Positions 43,617 through 56,026 of a stretch of 64,000 nt of DNA are shown here, one piece after another (within the stretch, counting starts at the first letter, position 1; every line of letters begins with the position of its first letter). The stretch is from Pseudomonadota bacterium. Lineage in GTDB: Bacteria; Pseudomonadota; Gammaproteobacteria; Burkholderiales; SG8-39. The notes under the pieces were generated by a model. The model was not told where the DNA came from. It saw nothing but the letters and a program-made list of their open reading frames with translations, and ran no database searches. The stretch spans positions 62,001 through 126,000 of the forward strand of contig JAJZPQ010000003.1 in NCBI GenBank assembly GCA_021811085.1. The letters are read 5' to 3'. The position numbers and the translations under genes were made by a program.

Positions 43617-44375
43617 TCACGCCTCTCCCTTCTTCCCCTGGCCCAATTTGTCCGCCATCGCCTGCGCTTTCTTGAAGTCCACCGTCCCCTGGTAAATGGC
43701 GCGCCCGGTGATGACCCCGGTGATGCCCTCGGATTCGATTTTGCACAGAGCCTTGACGTCGTTGAGATTAGTGAGGCCGCCGCTCGCGATCACCGGCACC
43801 ACCAGTTCGCGCGCGAGCTTGATCGTGGCGTCGATGTTGACCCCGCTGAGCATGCCGTCACGGCCGATGTCGGTATAGATCACCGCCTCGACGCCGTAGT
43901 CCTGGAACTTGCGCGCGAGGTCGATCACGTCGTGGCCGGTCATTTTCGACCATCCTTCCACCGCCACCTTGCCGTCCTTCGCGTCCAGGCCGACGATGAT
44001 ATGGCCGGTGAACGCGGTGCAGGCATCCTGCAGGAAGCCTGGGTTTTTCACCGCCGCCGTGCCGATGATGATGTAGCTGATACCGTCGTCGAGATAGCGT
44101 TCTATGGTGTCCAGATCGCGGATGCCGCCGCCGAGCTGGATCGGAATCCTGCCGTCGACCGCGCGCACGATGTCCTTGATCACGGCTTCGTTCTTGGGCT
44201 TGCCCGCGACCGCGCCATTCAGGTCGACCAGGTGCAGCCGGCGCGCGCCCTGCTCCAGCCAGTGCCTGGCCACTGCGGCCGGATCATCGGAGAACACGGT
44301 CTCCTTGTCCATGTTGCCCTGTTCGAGGCGCACGGCGCGCCCATCCTTGATATCGATCGCCGGGATAATAAGCAT
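43617..44375 (-). CDS. hisA: ProFAR isomerase HisA
   Basis: 252 residues. The barrel opens with [20 protein letters not shown] (given as [12 protein letters not shown]; catalytic Asp) and has [38 protein letters not shown] and [17 protein letters not shown]. Fourth step of histidine synthesis. Gap to hisF 43 bases. Confidence 0.98.
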   Translation of the reverse strand: MLIIPAIDIKDGRAVRLEQGNMDKETVFSDDPAAVARHWLEQGARRLHLVDLNGAVAGKPKNEAVIKDIVRAVDGRIPIQLGGGIRDLDTIERYLDDGISYIIIGTAAVKNPGFLQDACTAFTGHIIVGLDAKDGKVAVEGWSKMTGHDVIDLARKFQDYGVEAVIYTDIGRDGMLSGVNIDATIKLARELVVPVIASGGLTNLNDVKALCKIESEGITGVITGRAIYQGTVDFKKAQAMADKLGQGKKGEA

Positions 44376-44418
44376 GAGTCGTTGGAGTGGTGAAGAAAGA
44401 AGGGGGGATGCCCGCTGC

Positions 44419-45057
44419 CTAGGGCTTCCAGGTCACGAAATTGGCAAGCAGCGCGAGGCCGGCGGTCTGGCTTTTCTCGGGGTGGAATTGCACAGCGAAA
44501 ATATTATCCTGCGCGACGGCGCAGGTAAAGGGGAAACCGTAGACGCTGTATCCCGCGACGAGTTCGGGTTTTCCCGCCTCGACGTAAAAACTGTGCACAA
44601 AATAATAGCGGTTGCCGTCGGCAATGCCGCGCCACAGCGCGTGCGGCTCGGCCTGCATCACCTCGTTCCATCCCATGTGCGGCACTTTGAGCTTGCCGCC
44701 CTGCGCATCTTTCATCGCCTGCGGCGGAAATCGCTTCACCTGTCCGGGAAAAACACCCAGGCCGGGCGTGTCGCCTTCCTCGCTGCGCTCGAACAGCATC
44801 TGCAGTCCGATGCATATGCCCAGAAACGGCTTCGTGCGCGCCGCTTCGAGCACCGCCGGACGCAATCCCCGCGCATCCATCTCGCGCATGCAGTCTGGCA
44901 TCGCGCCCTGCCCGGGAAACACCACGCGCTCGGCCTGCCGCACTACCACGGAATCGGAGGTAACGATGACCTCGGCCTGCGGCGCGACATGTTCCAGCGC
45001 CTTGGATACCGAACGCAGGTTGCCCATGCCATAGTCGATTACTGCGATTGAAGTCAT
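44419..45057 (-). CDS. hisH: imidazole glycerol phosphate synthase subunit HisH
   Basis: 212 residues, class I glutamine amidotransferase. The nucleophile Cys is in [13 protein letters not shown] and the His/Glu of the triad in [14 protein letters not shown]. The [10 protein letters not shown] oxyanion loop is present. It supplies ammonia to HisF. In some relatives a MarC-family gene lies between hisB and hisH; here there are only 113 bases without a gene. Confidence 0.98.
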   Translation of the reverse strand: MTSIAVIDYGMGNLRSVSKALEHVAPQAEVIVTSDSVVVRQAERVVFPGQGAMPDCMREMDARGLRPAVLEAARTKPFLGICIGLQMLFERSEEGDTPGLGVFPGQVKRFPPQAMKDAQGGKLKVPHMGWNEVMQAEPHALWRGIADGNRYYFVHSFYVEAGKPELVAGYSVYGFPFTCAVAQDNIFAVQFHPEKSQTAGLALLANFVTWKP

Positions 45058-45170
45058 TGCAAATGCAATTGGACAAAATTAGCGGGAATAAAATCCATAC
45101 GGCGGACAGGAATCCGGTTCGCGGCCCGTCGATTCGCCGCAAGCCGGCACAGCCTGTCAAACGTGTGAAG

Positions 45171-45758
45171 TCACAAGCTGCCTTTAGTCGAGGGAATCGT
45201 ACCCGCGGCGCGCGCGTCGGGCTCGGCCGCCATGCGCAGCGCCCGCCCGAAGGCCTTGAATACGGTCTCGCACTGATGGTGCGCGTTGTCGCCGCGCAGA
45301 TTGTCGATGTGCAGCGTCACCTGGGCGTGATTGACGAAGCCCTGGAAAAATTCACGCACCAGGTCGACGTCGAACTCCCCGATCCAGGCGCGGCTGAACT
45401 TGAGCTGATACACCAGCCCGGGGCGCCCGGAAAAATCGATCACCACGCGCGACAAAGCCTCGTCCAACGGTACGTAGGCATGACCGTAGCGGCGCAGCCC
45501 GCGTTTGTCCCCCAGGGCTTTTGCGAGCGCCTGCCCCAGGCTGATGCCCACATCCTCGACCGTGTGATGCGCGTCAATGTGCAAATCCCCCTTGGCCGCA
45601 ATCTCCAGGTCGATCATGCCGTGGCGCGCAACCTGGTCCAGCATATGGTCGAGAAACGGCAGGCCGGTGGCCAGTTTAGCCGTGCCGGCGCCGTCCAGGT
45701 TCAGGCTCACGCTGATCTGGGTTTCGTTGGTATTGCGGGTGACCGAGGCAGTACGCAT
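45171..45758 (-). CDS. hisB: imidazoleglycerol-phosphate dehydratase HisB
   Basis: 195 residues: the dehydratase only, without the HisN phosphatase domain found in enterobacteria. Manganese-ligand motifs are [33 protein letters not shown] and the second repeat [16 protein letters not shown] / [18 protein letters not shown]. Histidinol-phosphatase must be encoded elsewhere. Confidence 0.98.
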   Translation of the reverse strand: MRTASVTRNTNETQISVSLNLDGAGTAKLATGLPFLDHMLDQVARHGMIDLEIAAKGDLHIDAHHTVEDVGISLGQALAKALGDKRGLRRYGHAYVPLDEALSRVVIDFSGRPGLVYQLKFSRAWIGEFDVDLVREFFQGFVNHAQVTLHIDNLRGDNAHHQCETVFKAFGRALRMAAEPDARAAGTIPSTKGSL

Positions 45759-45849
45759 AAATTATTGGCCGCAGCTAGCGCCGAGATTGCTTGCATTCTA
45801 ACCCAGCGCGACAGGCGGGCAAGCAGGCTCGGAGCAATACGCGCTTATT

Positions 45850-46911
45850 CTAGGCCAGAATGTCGCTCAAGGCTGCAATCAGCGCATCGCATTGCGCATC
45901 GCTTCCTACCGTGATGCGCAGGAACGGCTCGATGCGCGGCGGATTCTTGAAATGCCGCACGATAATGCCGCGCTCGCGCAAGCTCGCGGCCAGCGCGGCG
46001 CCGCTGTGCTGGCCATGGCGCGCAAACACGAAATTCGCGGCAGAAGGCAGCACCTCCATGCCCAGCGCCGCCAGTTTGCTCACCAGCCGGGCTCGGCTTG
46101 CGATCACCTTGGCGCAGATCTGCTCGAAATACGCGCGGTCGTCGATCGCGGCGGCGGCGCCGGCGATGGCGAAGCGGCCCAGCGGGTAGGAATTGAAGCT
46201 GTCCTTGACGCGGTTCAGCGCCTCGATCAGCCCGGCGTCGCCCAGCGCATAGCCCACGCGCAGTCCGGCGAGCGCGCGCGATTTCGACAGCGTATGCACC
46301 ACCAGCAGCTGCGGGTAGCGTGCGATCAGTCCGACCGCCGACTCGGCGCCGAAATCCACGTAGGCCTCGTCGACCACCACCACCGACCCGGCGTTCGCGC
46401 GCAACAGGCGCTCGATTTCGGCCAGAGCCAGCGGCCTGCCGGTCGGCGCATTCGGATTGGGGAAAATGATGCCGCCGTTCGGCTGCAGATAATCGTCGAC
46501 GCGGATTTCCAGAGACTCGGTCAGCGGCACCTGCCGGTACTCGATGCCATACAGGCCGCAGTACACAGGATAAAAGCTGTAAGTGATGTCCGGAAACAGC
46601 AGCGGCTCGTCGTGCTTGAGCAGGGCGAGGAAACTGTGCGCCAGCACCTCGTCCGAACCGTTGCCGATGAACACCTGGGCCGGGTTCAGCTGGTAGAACG
46701 CGGCAATCGATTGCTTCAGCGCGTCGCAGTTCGGATCGGGATAAAGCCGCAGCGTGTCGCCCACCTCGCCGCGCAGGGCCGCCAGCGCCCGCGGGCTGGG
46801 ACCGTAGGGGTTCTCGTTGGTGTTGAGCTTGATCAGGTTGGGCAATTTGGGTTGCTCTCCCGGCACATAGGGCGTCAAGCCCGCGACGACTTTGCTCCAA
46901 TAACGGCTCAC
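45850..46911 (-). CDS. hisC: histidinol-phosphate aminotransferase HisC
   Basis: 353 residues, PLP fold type I. The PLP Lys lies in [49 protein letters not shown] and [10 protein letters not shown] are the usual cofactor and substrate contacts. Its ATG overlaps the hisD stop by four bases. Seventh step of the pathway. Confidence 0.98.
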   Translation of the reverse strand: MSRYWSKVVAGLTPYVPGEQPKLPNLIKLNTNENPYGPSPRALAALRGEVGDTLRLYPDPNCDALKQSIAAFYQLNPAQVFIGNGSDEVLAHSFLALLKHDEPLLFPDITYSFYPVYCGLYGIEYRQVPLTESLEIRVDDYLQPNGGIIFPNPNAPTGRPLALAEIERLLRANAGSVVVVDEAYVDFGAESAVGLIARYPQLLVVHTLSKSRALAGLRVGYALGDAGLIEALNRVKDSFNSYPLGRFAIAGAAAAIDDRAYFEQICAKVIASRARLVSKLAALGMEVLPSAANFVFARHGQHSGAALAASLRERGIIVRHFKNPPRIEPFLRITVGSDAQCDALIAALSDILA

Positions 46912-48224
46912 AAAGACCCCTTGGGATCGCGCAGGCGATATGCGGCGGAACGCGCGTGCGCCTGCAAGCCCTCACCTTCGGCCAGCGTCATCGCCACCTT
47001 GCCCAAAGTCTGGGCTCCGTCGGCCGAGACCATGATCAGGCTGCTGCGCTTCTGAAAGTCGTATACCCCGAGCGGCGAGGAGTAGCGCGCGCTGCGCGAA
47101 GTGGGCAGGACGTGGTTGGGGCCGGCGCAGTAGTCGCCGAGCGCCTCGCAGGTCTGGCGTCCCAGGAAAATGGCGCCGGCATGCCGGATCTTCTGCGCCA
47201 GCGCGAGCGGTTCCTCCACCGACAGCTCGAGGTGTTCGGGCGCAATGCGGTTCGCGATTTGCGCCGCCTCGTCCAGGTCGCGCACCAGGATCAGCGCGCC
47301 GCGCGTGCGCAGCGCGGTGGCTATGGTCTCGCGCCGCGGCATCTGCGGCAGCAGCTTGGCGATGCTCGCCTGCACCGCATCGATAAAACCGGCGTCGGGC
47401 GCAAGCAGGATGGACTGCGCCAGCTCGTCGTGCTCGGCCTGCGAGAACAGATCCATCGCGATCCAGTCCGGATCCGTCTTGCCGTCGCAAATGACGAGGA
47501 TTTCCGACGGCCCCGCCACCATGTCGATGCCGACCACGCCGAACACGCGCCGCTTGGCCGCGGCGACATAGGCGTTGCCGGGACCGACGATCTTGTCCAC
47601 TTGAGCGATGGTCTGGGTGCCATAGGCAAGCGCGCCCACCGCCTGCGCCCCGCCTATGGTGTACACGCGGTCCACTCCGGCAATGGCGGCTGCCGCCATC
47701 ACGAGCTGGTTCTTTTCGCCGCGCGGGGTCGGCACCACCATCACGAGTTCGCCCACGCCGGCGACTTTCGCCGGCAGCGCGTTCATCAGCACCGACGAGG
47801 GATAGGCCGCCTTGCCGCCCGGCACATACAGACCGACGCGATCGAGCGGCGTCAGCTTCTGCCCCAGCACCGTACCGTCGGCCTCGGTGTACTGCCAGGA
47901 CTGCGCCAGCTGCTTTTCGTGGTAACTGCGCACGCGCAGCGCGGCCTGCTCCAGCGCCGCGCGCTGCGCCGCGGGCAGCGCGTCACGCGCGCGCGCGAGC
48001 GCCGCGCGCGGCAGTTCGAGCTCGGCCAGCGCGGCGGCGGTCACGCCGTCGAAGCGCGCCGTATATTCGAGCACGGCCGCGTCGCCGCGGCTTTTCACCG
48101 CCGCCAGGATGTCGGCCACGGCCGCATCCACGCTTTCGTCCTGGGTCGCGTCGAACGCGGTCAGGCGCGCAAGCCGTGCGCTGAAGTCCGCATCGCGGGT
48201 CGAGAGGCACGCGATCTCAGCCAC
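46908..48224 (-). CDS. hisD: histidinol dehydrogenase HisD
   Basis: 438 residues. Key blocks: [60 protein letters not shown] with zinc ligands, and [20 protein letters not shown]. The GTG at 48224 is chosen because CGGAG precedes it and it overlaps the hisG end by eight bases. It makes histidine from histidinol with two NAD+. Confidence 0.97.
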   Translation of the reverse strand: MAEIACLSTRDADFSARLARLTAFDATQDESVDAAVADILAAVKSRGDAAVLEYTARFDGVTAAALAELELPRAALARARDALPAAQRAALEQAALRVRSYHEKQLAQSWQYTEADGTVLGQKLTPLDRVGLYVPGGKAAYPSSVLMNALPAKVAGVGELVMVVPTPRGEKNQLVMAAAAIAGVDRVYTIGGAQAVGALAYGTQTIAQVDKIVGPGNAYVAAAKRRVFGVVGIDMVAGPSEILVICDGKTDPDWIAMDLFSQAEHDELAQSILLAPDAGFIDAVQASIAKLLPQMPRRETIATALRTRGALILVRDLDEAAQIANRIAPEHLELSVEEPLALAQKIRHAGAIFLGRQTCEALGDYCAGPNHVLPTSRSARYSSPLGVYDFQKRSSLIMVSADGAQTLGKVAMTLAEGEGLQAHARSAAYRLRDPKGSL

Positions 48225-48870
48225 TTCTTTTCTCCGTTGCCGCAGCAAATGCGTCGATCAGCGGCTGGATCGCAACGCGCTTGAGCTTCAGCGCCGCCTG
48301 ATTGATGACCAGGCGCGCCGAAATCGGCACGATCTCTTCCACCGCCTGCAGATGGTTGGCTTTCAGCGTGTTGCCGCTGGAGACCAGGTCTACGATGGCG
48401 TCGGCGAGCCCCACCAGCGGCGCAAGCTCCATCGAGCCGTAGAGCTTGATCAGGTCGACGTGCACACCCTTGGCGGCGAAATGCTCGCGCGCGGTCTGCA
48501 CGTATTTGGTGGCCACGCGCAGGCGCGCGCCCTGCTTGACCGCGCGCGCGTAGTCGAAGCCCTGCGGCACCGCCACCATCAGGCGGCAGGCGGCGATTTT
48601 CAGGTCCAGCGGCTGATACAGACCGTCGCCGCCATGCTCGAGCAGCACGTCCTTGCCCGCGATGCCGAGGTCGGCCGCGCCGTACTGCACATAGGTCGGC
48701 GTATCGGAGGCGCGCACGATGATCAGGCGCACGTCGGGCCGGCTGGTGGCGATGATCAGCTTGCGCGAGGTTTCCGGATCGTCGCGCGGCACCACGCCCG
48801 CCGCCTTCAGCAGCGGCAGCGTTTCCTCGAAAATTCGGCCCTTGGACAGGGCGATCGTGATTTGAGACAC
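48217..48870 (-). CDS. hisG: ATP phosphoribosyltransferase HisG, short form
   Basis: 217 residues, the short HisG_S type lacking the C-terminal ACT-like regulatory domain; this form needs HisZ, which is not in the window. [38 protein letters not shown] and the PRPP-binding [17 protein letters not shown] are typical. The GTG at 48870 is the only start near the family N-terminus. First and committed step of histidine synthesis. Confidence 0.96.
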   Translation of the reverse strand: MSQITIALSKGRIFEETLPLLKAAGVVPRDDPETSRKLIIATSRPDVRLIIVRASDTPTYVQYGAADLGIAGKDVLLEHGGDGLYQPLDLKIAACRLMVAVPQGFDYARAVKQGARLRVATKYVQTAREHFAAKGVHVDLIKLYGSMELAPLVGLADAIVDLVSSGNTLKANHLQAVEEIVPISARLVINQAALKLKRVAIQPLIDAFAAATEKRSG

Positions 48871-48897
48871 AGTGGGGCCTGATCTAAACGGCAATTT

Positions 48898-48916
48898 TAC
48901 CGCGGACTCCGCGGTA
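48898..48916. other. perfect hairpin between murA and hisG
   Basis: TACCGCGG-ACT-CCGCGGTA, an 8-bp stem with a three-base loop, 10 bases after the murA stop and about 28 bases before the hisG start. On the transcribed minus strand it is followed by AAAATTG, not a T-run, so it is a processing or attenuation element at most. Confidence 0.4.
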
Positions 48917-48925
48917 GGCGCTGCC

Positions 48926-50432
<1,507 letters not shown>

Positions 50433-50442
50433 GGTTTTCCTC

Positions 50443-51198
50443 TTAGTGGCGTAGTTTATAACCGCGCTTGAGCAGCGCGAGGCTGACGGCAGTAAATACG
50501 AGCAGATTGGCGAGCGCAATCACCAGGCTCACGGCCGGGTTGATATCGGACACGCCGAAAAAACCGTAGCGGAAGCCGTCGATTATGTAGAAAAACGGGT
50601 TGAATTGCGACAGCCCCTGCCAGAACGCGGGCAGCGAGTGGATCGAGTAGAACACTCCGGACAAGAACGTCAGCGGCATGATGAGGAAGCTCTGGAACGC
50701 GGCCACCTGGTCGAATTTTTCGGCCCAGATGCCGGCGAGCAGGCCGAGCGAACCGAGGATGGCGCTGCCGGCCAGCGCGAACGCGAGTATCCACAGCGGA
50801 TGCGCAAATGAGAGGCCGACAAAACCGAGCGACACCAGCAGCACCCCGACCCCGACGACCATGCCGCGCACCACCGAAGCGAGCACGTAGGCGGCGAAGA
50901 AATCCCAGTAGGACAGCGGCGGCAGCAGCACGAAAATGATGTTGCCCGTGACCTTGGACTGGATCAGGCTGGAAGAGGCGTTGGCGAAAGCGTTTTGCAG
51001 CACGGCCATCATCACCAGGCCCGGCACCAGAAAGGCCGCATACGGCACCTCGCCGTAGACCGGCGCGCGTCCCTGCATCACGTGCGAGAAAATGAGCAGG
51101 TACAGCAGCGTGGTCAGCACCGGCGCGGCGATGGTCTGAAACGCCACTTTCCAGAAGCGCAGCAGTTCCTTGTACAGCAGCGTGCTGAAGCCGGACAT
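50443..51198 (-). CDS. ABC-2 type exporter permease (YadH-like)
   Basis: 251 residues, six helices, with the ABC-2 pattern: LLRFWKVAFQTIAAPVLTTL, VPGLVMMAVLQNAFANASSS and PLTFLSGVFYSIHSLPAFWQ. The last helix is followed by a short basic tail (KRGYKLRH). It forms an exporter with the ATPase four bases upstream; the substrate is unknown, though the place beside mla suggests an envelope component. Confidence 0.93.
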   Translation of the reverse strand: MSGFSTLLYKELLRFWKVAFQTIAAPVLTTLLYLLIFSHVMQGRAPVYGEVPYAAFLVPGLVMMAVLQNAFANASSSLIQSKVTGNIIFVLLPPLSYWDFFAAYVLASVVRGMVVGVGVLLVSLGFVGLSFAHPLWILAFALAGSAILGSLGLLAGIWAEKFDQVAAFQSFLIMPLTFLSGVFYSIHSLPAFWQGLSQFNPFFYIIDGFRYGFFGVSDINPAVSLVIALANLLVFTAVSLALLKRGYKLRH

Positions 51199-51202
51199 GA
51201 GT

Positions 51203-52108
<906 letters not shown>

Positions 52109-52139
52109 AGGCGGCGCCGCAGGACGGCGGCGTGCAAGA

Positions 52140-52427
52140 TCAGGCCGGATCGGCCTGCAACAATTCGGATACGGCGTAGAGTTCGGCCAGGTGCTGCATC
52201 GCTTCTGGCAGGTTCGCCAGGGACAGGGGAAGTTTGCGCTGGTGCGCCTCGCGCAGGCACTCGAGCGCCAGCGCCACCGCCGCCGAATCCACTTCGCTGA
52301 CCTGCGCGAAATCGAGCACCGCCGCACCCGGCGCAAGCAGCGTGCGCACTTGCGCGAGCAGCGCGGAGACCGTGCCTATCGTGACCGGACCCTGCAACAG
52401 CAGCCGGTCGCCTTCCTGCTTGATCAC
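52140..52427 (-). CDS. mlaB: STAS-domain protein MlaB
   Basis: 95 residues, one STAS domain (GPVTIGTVSALLAQVRTLLA, VLDFAQVSEVDSAAVALALE with the conserved Ser). It binds MlaF and tunes its ATPase activity. The GTG start overlaps the mlaC stop. Confidence 0.85.
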   Translation of the reverse strand: MIKQEGDRLLLQGPVTIGTVSALLAQVRTLLAPGAAVLDFAQVSEVDSAAVALALECLREAHQRKLPLSLANLPEAMQHLAELYAVSELLQADPA

Positions 52428-53047
52428 TTGGACTTGGTGCCGCCCTGGTTTTCCAGGGAGCGGTTCTTGTTTGCGAGCGACTTGATCAGGCCATCCACGC
52501 CGCTGTCGCGGATTTCGGCGTTGAACGTGTCGCGGTAGTTGGTCACCAGGCTGACGCCGCCGACCACGACGTCGTACACCTTCCAGCCGCCGGCGGTCTT
52601 CTCCATGCTGTAATCGATGCTGACCGGCTCCGCCCCTGGCCGCTTGACTTGGGTCCTCACGGTCACGTCGGTGTCCCCCGGAGCGGCATGCAGCGGCTTG
52701 AACTCGATCACTTCGTTCTTGTAGGTCGACAAGGCGCCCGAGTAGGTGAACACCAGCAGCGTACGGAATTCGTCCACCAGGGTCTTCTGCTGCGCCGGAT
52801 TCGCCTTGGGCCAGTTGCGCCCCACGGCGAGCGCCGTCATGCGGGCGAAGTTGAAATGCGGCAACACCTTGGCCTCGACCAGGTCGTTGATCTTCGCCCG
52901 GTTGCCGGCCTTGATATCCTTGTCGCTCTTGATGATGCCGATCACCTCGTCGCTGATGCGCTTGATCAGGGCATCGGGCGCGACATCCTGCGCCCCAACC
53001 GCATGCGCGAGCAGGGAAAAACAAATAACGCCAAGCAGTCTGATCAT
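52424..53047 (-). CDS. mlaC: periplasmic phospholipid shuttle MlaC
   Basis: 207 residues. Signal peptide MIRLLGVICFSLLAHAVGAQ, then the MlaC fold (DKDIKAGNRAKINDLVEAKV, MTALAVGRNWPKANPAQQKT, TVRTQVKRPGAEPVSIDYSM). It carries phospholipid across the periplasm between MlaA and MlaD. Start overlaps the mlaA stop. Confidence 0.95.
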   Translation of the reverse strand: MIRLLGVICFSLLAHAVGAQDVAPDALIKRISDEVIGIIKSDKDIKAGNRAKINDLVEAKVLPHFNFARMTALAVGRNWPKANPAQQKTLVDEFRTLLVFTYSGALSTYKNEVIEFKPLHAAPGDTDVTVRTQVKRPGAEPVSIDYSMEKTAGGWKVYDVVVGGVSLVTNYRDTFNAEIRDSGVDGLIKSLANKNRSLENQGGTKSK

Positions 53048-53796
53048 TTCTGTACACCGGAGGAGGAGTCCGAAGACGCGTCCGGCTCGCGCGGCGGATT
53101 GCCGTCGTAAATCAGGCTGCGGCGGCGCTGCAGATAGGCGCTGCGCAGGTAGGAATAACGGTCCAGCGCCGCTTCCTCGGCCAGCCGGCTGGCATCGAGC
53201 AGGTTGGCGCGGCTATCGACCAGGCGCGTGCCGACCAATTCGTTGCGCGTCGGGATATTGCCTACATACCACAGCGGGTCGCCATGCCAGTCCACGACCA
53301 GCAGACTGAAGCCGTCGCGCACGGTACTCGGCCCGAGTATGGGCAGCACCACATAGGCGCCGCTGCCCACGCCCCAGCGGCCAAGAGTCTGGCCGAAATC
53401 CTCATTGTGCTTGTCCAGTCCGGCGTTGCTGGCCACGTCGAACAGCCCGAAAATGCCTACGGTCGTGTTAATCGCGAAGCGGCCGAAATCGCTGGCGCCC
53501 GCGCGCGGCTTGCCCTGCAGCACGTTGTTGATCCCGATCCAGATGTCGCCCAGGTTGGAAAAGAAATTGGTTACGCCGGTGCGCGCGAACTCGGGCATCA
53601 CCGCCTTGTAGCCGCTGGCGACGGGCTTGATGATGGCTCTGTCCACGCCGTCGTTGAATTTGAACATGGCGCGGTTGTAGCCTTCGAGCGGGTCGTCCGG
53701 ATTGCCTCCGGCCGTAGCGCAGCCGCCCAGCGCAGCCAGCGCGCCGAGCAAGAGCAATACCGAGCAAGCCCGCAACATGTTCATCGTCCTCGTCAT
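53044..53796 (-). CDS. mlaA: outer-membrane lipoprotein MlaA (VacJ)
   Basis: 250 residues. Lipobox ALGGC follows a hydrophobic signal; DPLEGYNRAMFKFNDGVDRA, NLGDIWIGINNVLQGKPRAG and WGVGSGAYVVLPILGPSTVR are the MlaA core. It extracts surface-exposed phospholipids. It sits between mlaD and mlaC, the usual betaproteobacterial order, with four-base overlaps on both sides. A second in-frame ATG six bases... (MNMLRAC) is an equally possible start. Confidence 0.95.
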   Translation of the reverse strand: MTRTMNMLRACSVLLLLGALAALGGCATAGGNPDDPLEGYNRAMFKFNDGVDRAIIKPVASGYKAVMPEFARTGVTNFFSNLGDIWIGINNVLQGKPRAGASDFGRFAINTTVGIFGLFDVASNAGLDKHNEDFGQTLGRWGVGSGAYVVLPILGPSTVRDGFSLLVVDWHGDPLWYVGNIPTRNELVGTRLVDSRANLLDASRLAEEAALDRYSYLRSAYLQRRRSLIYDGNPPREPDASSDSSSGVQK

Positions 53797-54275
53797 TTAC
53801 TGTTACTGTCTTTGTTGCCGTCCGCCGCCTTGCTGAAAAGAAACTGGCTGATCAGATTCTCCAGCACCACTGCGGACTGGGTAATCTTGATCTTGTCGCC
53901 GTTCTTCAATTTCGCCGTATCGCCGCCGGCCGTGAGGCCTATGTATTGCTCGCCGAGCAGGCCCGAGGTCAGGATTTTCGCCGAAGTGTCCTTCGGAAAC
54001 TCATAACGCTTGTCGATAGCCATGGCGACGGTCGCTTCGTAGGTTTCGGTATCGAAACCGATGTCCTCGACGCGTCCGACCACCACGCCCGCGCTTTTCA
54101 CCGGCGCGCGCTTCTTCAGCCCGCCAATGTTATCAAAATTCGCTTTCACTAGATAGGTTTCCTCGGCGGAGAAGGACGCAAGATTTCCCACTTTCAGCGC
54201 CAGAAACAGCAGTGCACCCAAGCCTATGGCGACGAACACGCCCACCCACAGGTCCAGTGTCTTACGCTTCATCAT
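53793..54275 (-). CDS. mlaD: MCE-domain protein MlaD
   Basis: 160 residues. One membrane helix (LWVGVFVAIGLGALLFLALK) and an MCE domain (YLVKANFDNIGGLKKRAPVK, LLGEQYIGLTAGGDTAKLKN). It forms a hexameric ring on MlaFE. Its stop overlaps the mlaA start. Confidence 0.96.
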   Translation of the reverse strand: MMKRKTLDLWVGVFVAIGLGALLFLALKVGNLASFSAEETYLVKANFDNIGGLKKRAPVKSAGVVVGRVEDIGFDTETYEATVAMAIDKRYEFPKDTSAKILTSGLLGEQYIGLTAGGDTAKLKNGDKIKITQSAVVLENLISQFLFSKAADGNKDSNSK

Positions 54276-54277
54276 TT

Positions 54278-55072
54278 TTATGCCCCTCGAAACATGAACG
54301 CCGTCAGCATGAAATCCAACGCGAGTATAGACAGCGACGAAGTCACCACGGTGCGCGTAGTCGCACCCGATACGCCCTCGGCGGTGGGCGGGGCGTCATA
54401 GCCCTCGAACACCGCGATCCAGCTGACCGCAATGCCGAACACCAAACTCTTGATCACGCCGTTGAGTATGTCTTCGCGAAAGTCGACCGCGGCCTGCATC
54501 TGCGACCAGAACGAGCCTTCGTCGACCCCGATCAGACGCACGCCGACCAGGTAGCCGCCGAATACGCCCATGGCAGAGAACATCGCGGCGAGCAGCGGCA
54601 TCGAGATCACGCCGGCCCAGAAACGCGGCGCGATCACGCGCCCGATCGGATCGACCGCCATCATTTCCATTGCCGCGAGCTGCTCGGTCGCCTTCATCAA
54701 GCCGATTTCCGCGGTGATGGCCGAGCCCGCGCGGCTCGCGAACAGGAGCCCCGCCACCACCGGGCCGAGCTCGCGCACCAGCGACAACGCCACCAGTACG
54801 CCCAGCGCCGAGGACGAGCCGTAGCGCTCCAGGGTATCGTAGCCTTGCAGGCCCAGCACCATGCCGACGAACAGGCCCGACACCAGGATGATGATCAGCG
54901 ACAGCGCACCGGTAAAATAGATTTCGCGCGTCACCAGCGAGAAGCGACGCAGGCACATGCCGGAGTTGCGCAGCGTCAGCAGCAGAAAACGGCTGGCGAA
55001 CCCGAGGCGGTGGATGGCGCCGGTGGCGCGCCCGCCGAGATTCTCAAAAAATTCGTTCACCACGGCGCTCAT
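54278..55072 (-). CDS. mlaE: phospholipid ABC transporter permease MlaE
   Basis: 264 residues. The MlaE permease family: REIYFTGALSLIIILVSGLF, GPVVAGLLFASRAGSAITAE, EIGLMKATEQLAAMEMMAVD and KSLVFGIAVSWIAVFEGYDA. Channel part of the retrograde lipid transporter. Confidence 0.97.
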   Translation of the reverse strand: MSAVVNEFFENLGGRATGAIHRLGFASRFLLLTLRNSGMCLRRFSLVTREIYFTGALSLIIILVSGLFVGMVLGLQGYDTLERYGSSSALGVLVALSLVRELGPVVAGLLFASRAGSAITAEIGLMKATEQLAAMEMMAVDPIGRVIAPRFWAGVISMPLLAAMFSAMGVFGGYLVGVRLIGVDEGSFWSQMQAAVDFREDILNGVIKSLVFGIAVSWIAVFEGYDAPPTAEGVSGATTRTVVTSSLSILALDFMLTAFMFRGA

Positions 55073-55887
55073 CCTTGCGCGGCCTGCAGGTCGCGCGCGT
55101 AATCTTCTGCAGGATAGTGGAACGGCATCGGCCCGTCGGTCTCGCCGTGGACGAACTGATGCACGAACGGCTTGTCCGAGGCGCGCAGTTCCTCGGGGTT
55201 TCCCTGGGTGACGATCACGCCGTCGGACATGAAGTAGACGTAGTCAACGAGTTCCAGCGCCTCCGCCACATCGTGCGTGACGATGATCGAGGTGGCGCCG
55301 AGCGAGTCGTTCAGGCGCCGGATGAGCTGGCCGATCACGCCCATGGAAACCGGATCCAGGCCGGCGAACGGTTCGTCGTACATGATCAGCATCGGATCGA
55401 GCGCGGTCGTGCGCGCCAACGCCACGCGCCGCGCCATGCCGCCCGAGAGCTCCGAAGGCATGAGCCGGGCCGCGCCGCGCAGGCCCACCGCCTGCAGCTT
55501 CATCAGCACCAGGTCGTCGATTACCTCCTCCGGCAGATCGGTGTGTTCGCGCATCTGGAACGCGACGTTGTCGTAGCACGACATGTCGGTGAACAAGGCG
55601 CCGAACTGAAACAGCATCCCCATCCTGCGGCGCAGCGCGAACAATTCCTCGTGGTTGAGCCGCGATACCGCCTTGCCGCCGACGCGCACCTCGCCCTGGT
55701 TGGGGCGCAGCGCGCCGCCGATCAGGCGCAGCAGCGTGGTCTTGCCGCAGCCCGAGAGCCCCATGATCGCGACCACCTGGCCGCGGCGGATATTGAGGTT
55801 GACGCCCTTGAGGATCTGGCGGCTGTCGTAGGCGAAGTTTACGTTTTCGACCTCGACCAGATTGTCTGTTGCAGGTATCGTCGGCAC
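55069..55887 (-). CDS. mlaF: phospholipid ABC transporter ATPase MlaF
   Basis: 272 residues. Walker A is IMGLSGCGKTTLLRLIGGAL, the signature SELSGGMARRVALARTTALD, Walker B LIMYDEPFAGLDPVSMG and H-loop IIVTHDVAEALE. First gene of mlaFEDACB. The GTG at 55887 is the best start near the domain, but its ribosome binding site is weak. Its promoter region is shared with the divergent ABC ATPase gene at 56027. Confidence 0.95.
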   Translation of the reverse strand: MPTIPATDNLVEVENVNFAYDSRQILKGVNLNIRRGQVVAIMGLSGCGKTTLLRLIGGALRPNQGEVRVGGKAVSRLNHEELFALRRRMGMLFQFGALFTDMSCYDNVAFQMREHTDLPEEVIDDLVLMKLQAVGLRGAARLMPSELSGGMARRVALARTTALDPMLIMYDEPFAGLDPVSMGVIGQLIRRLNDSLGATSIIVTHDVAEALELVDYVYFMSDGVIVTQGNPEELRASDKPFVHQFVHGETDGPMPFHYPAEDYARDLQAAQG

Positions 55888-56026
55888 GGATTGACGTCGG
55901 AAGGGAGCGCGGAGAGCGCATTCTACCAGACGCCTGCAGGGGGGACGCGCCCGGACGCCCGCGCGCACATCGCTTGGGGCCTGATATAGTAATCACCTTC
56001 GCATTCGAGTGGCTCACCCATCCCTT

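Noticed and set aside
48898..48916. murA-hisG hairpin as a rho-independent terminator
   Set aside because: On the transcribed strand it is followed by A residues, not a T-run, and the genes are otherwise spaced like an operon. Listed only as a hairpin.
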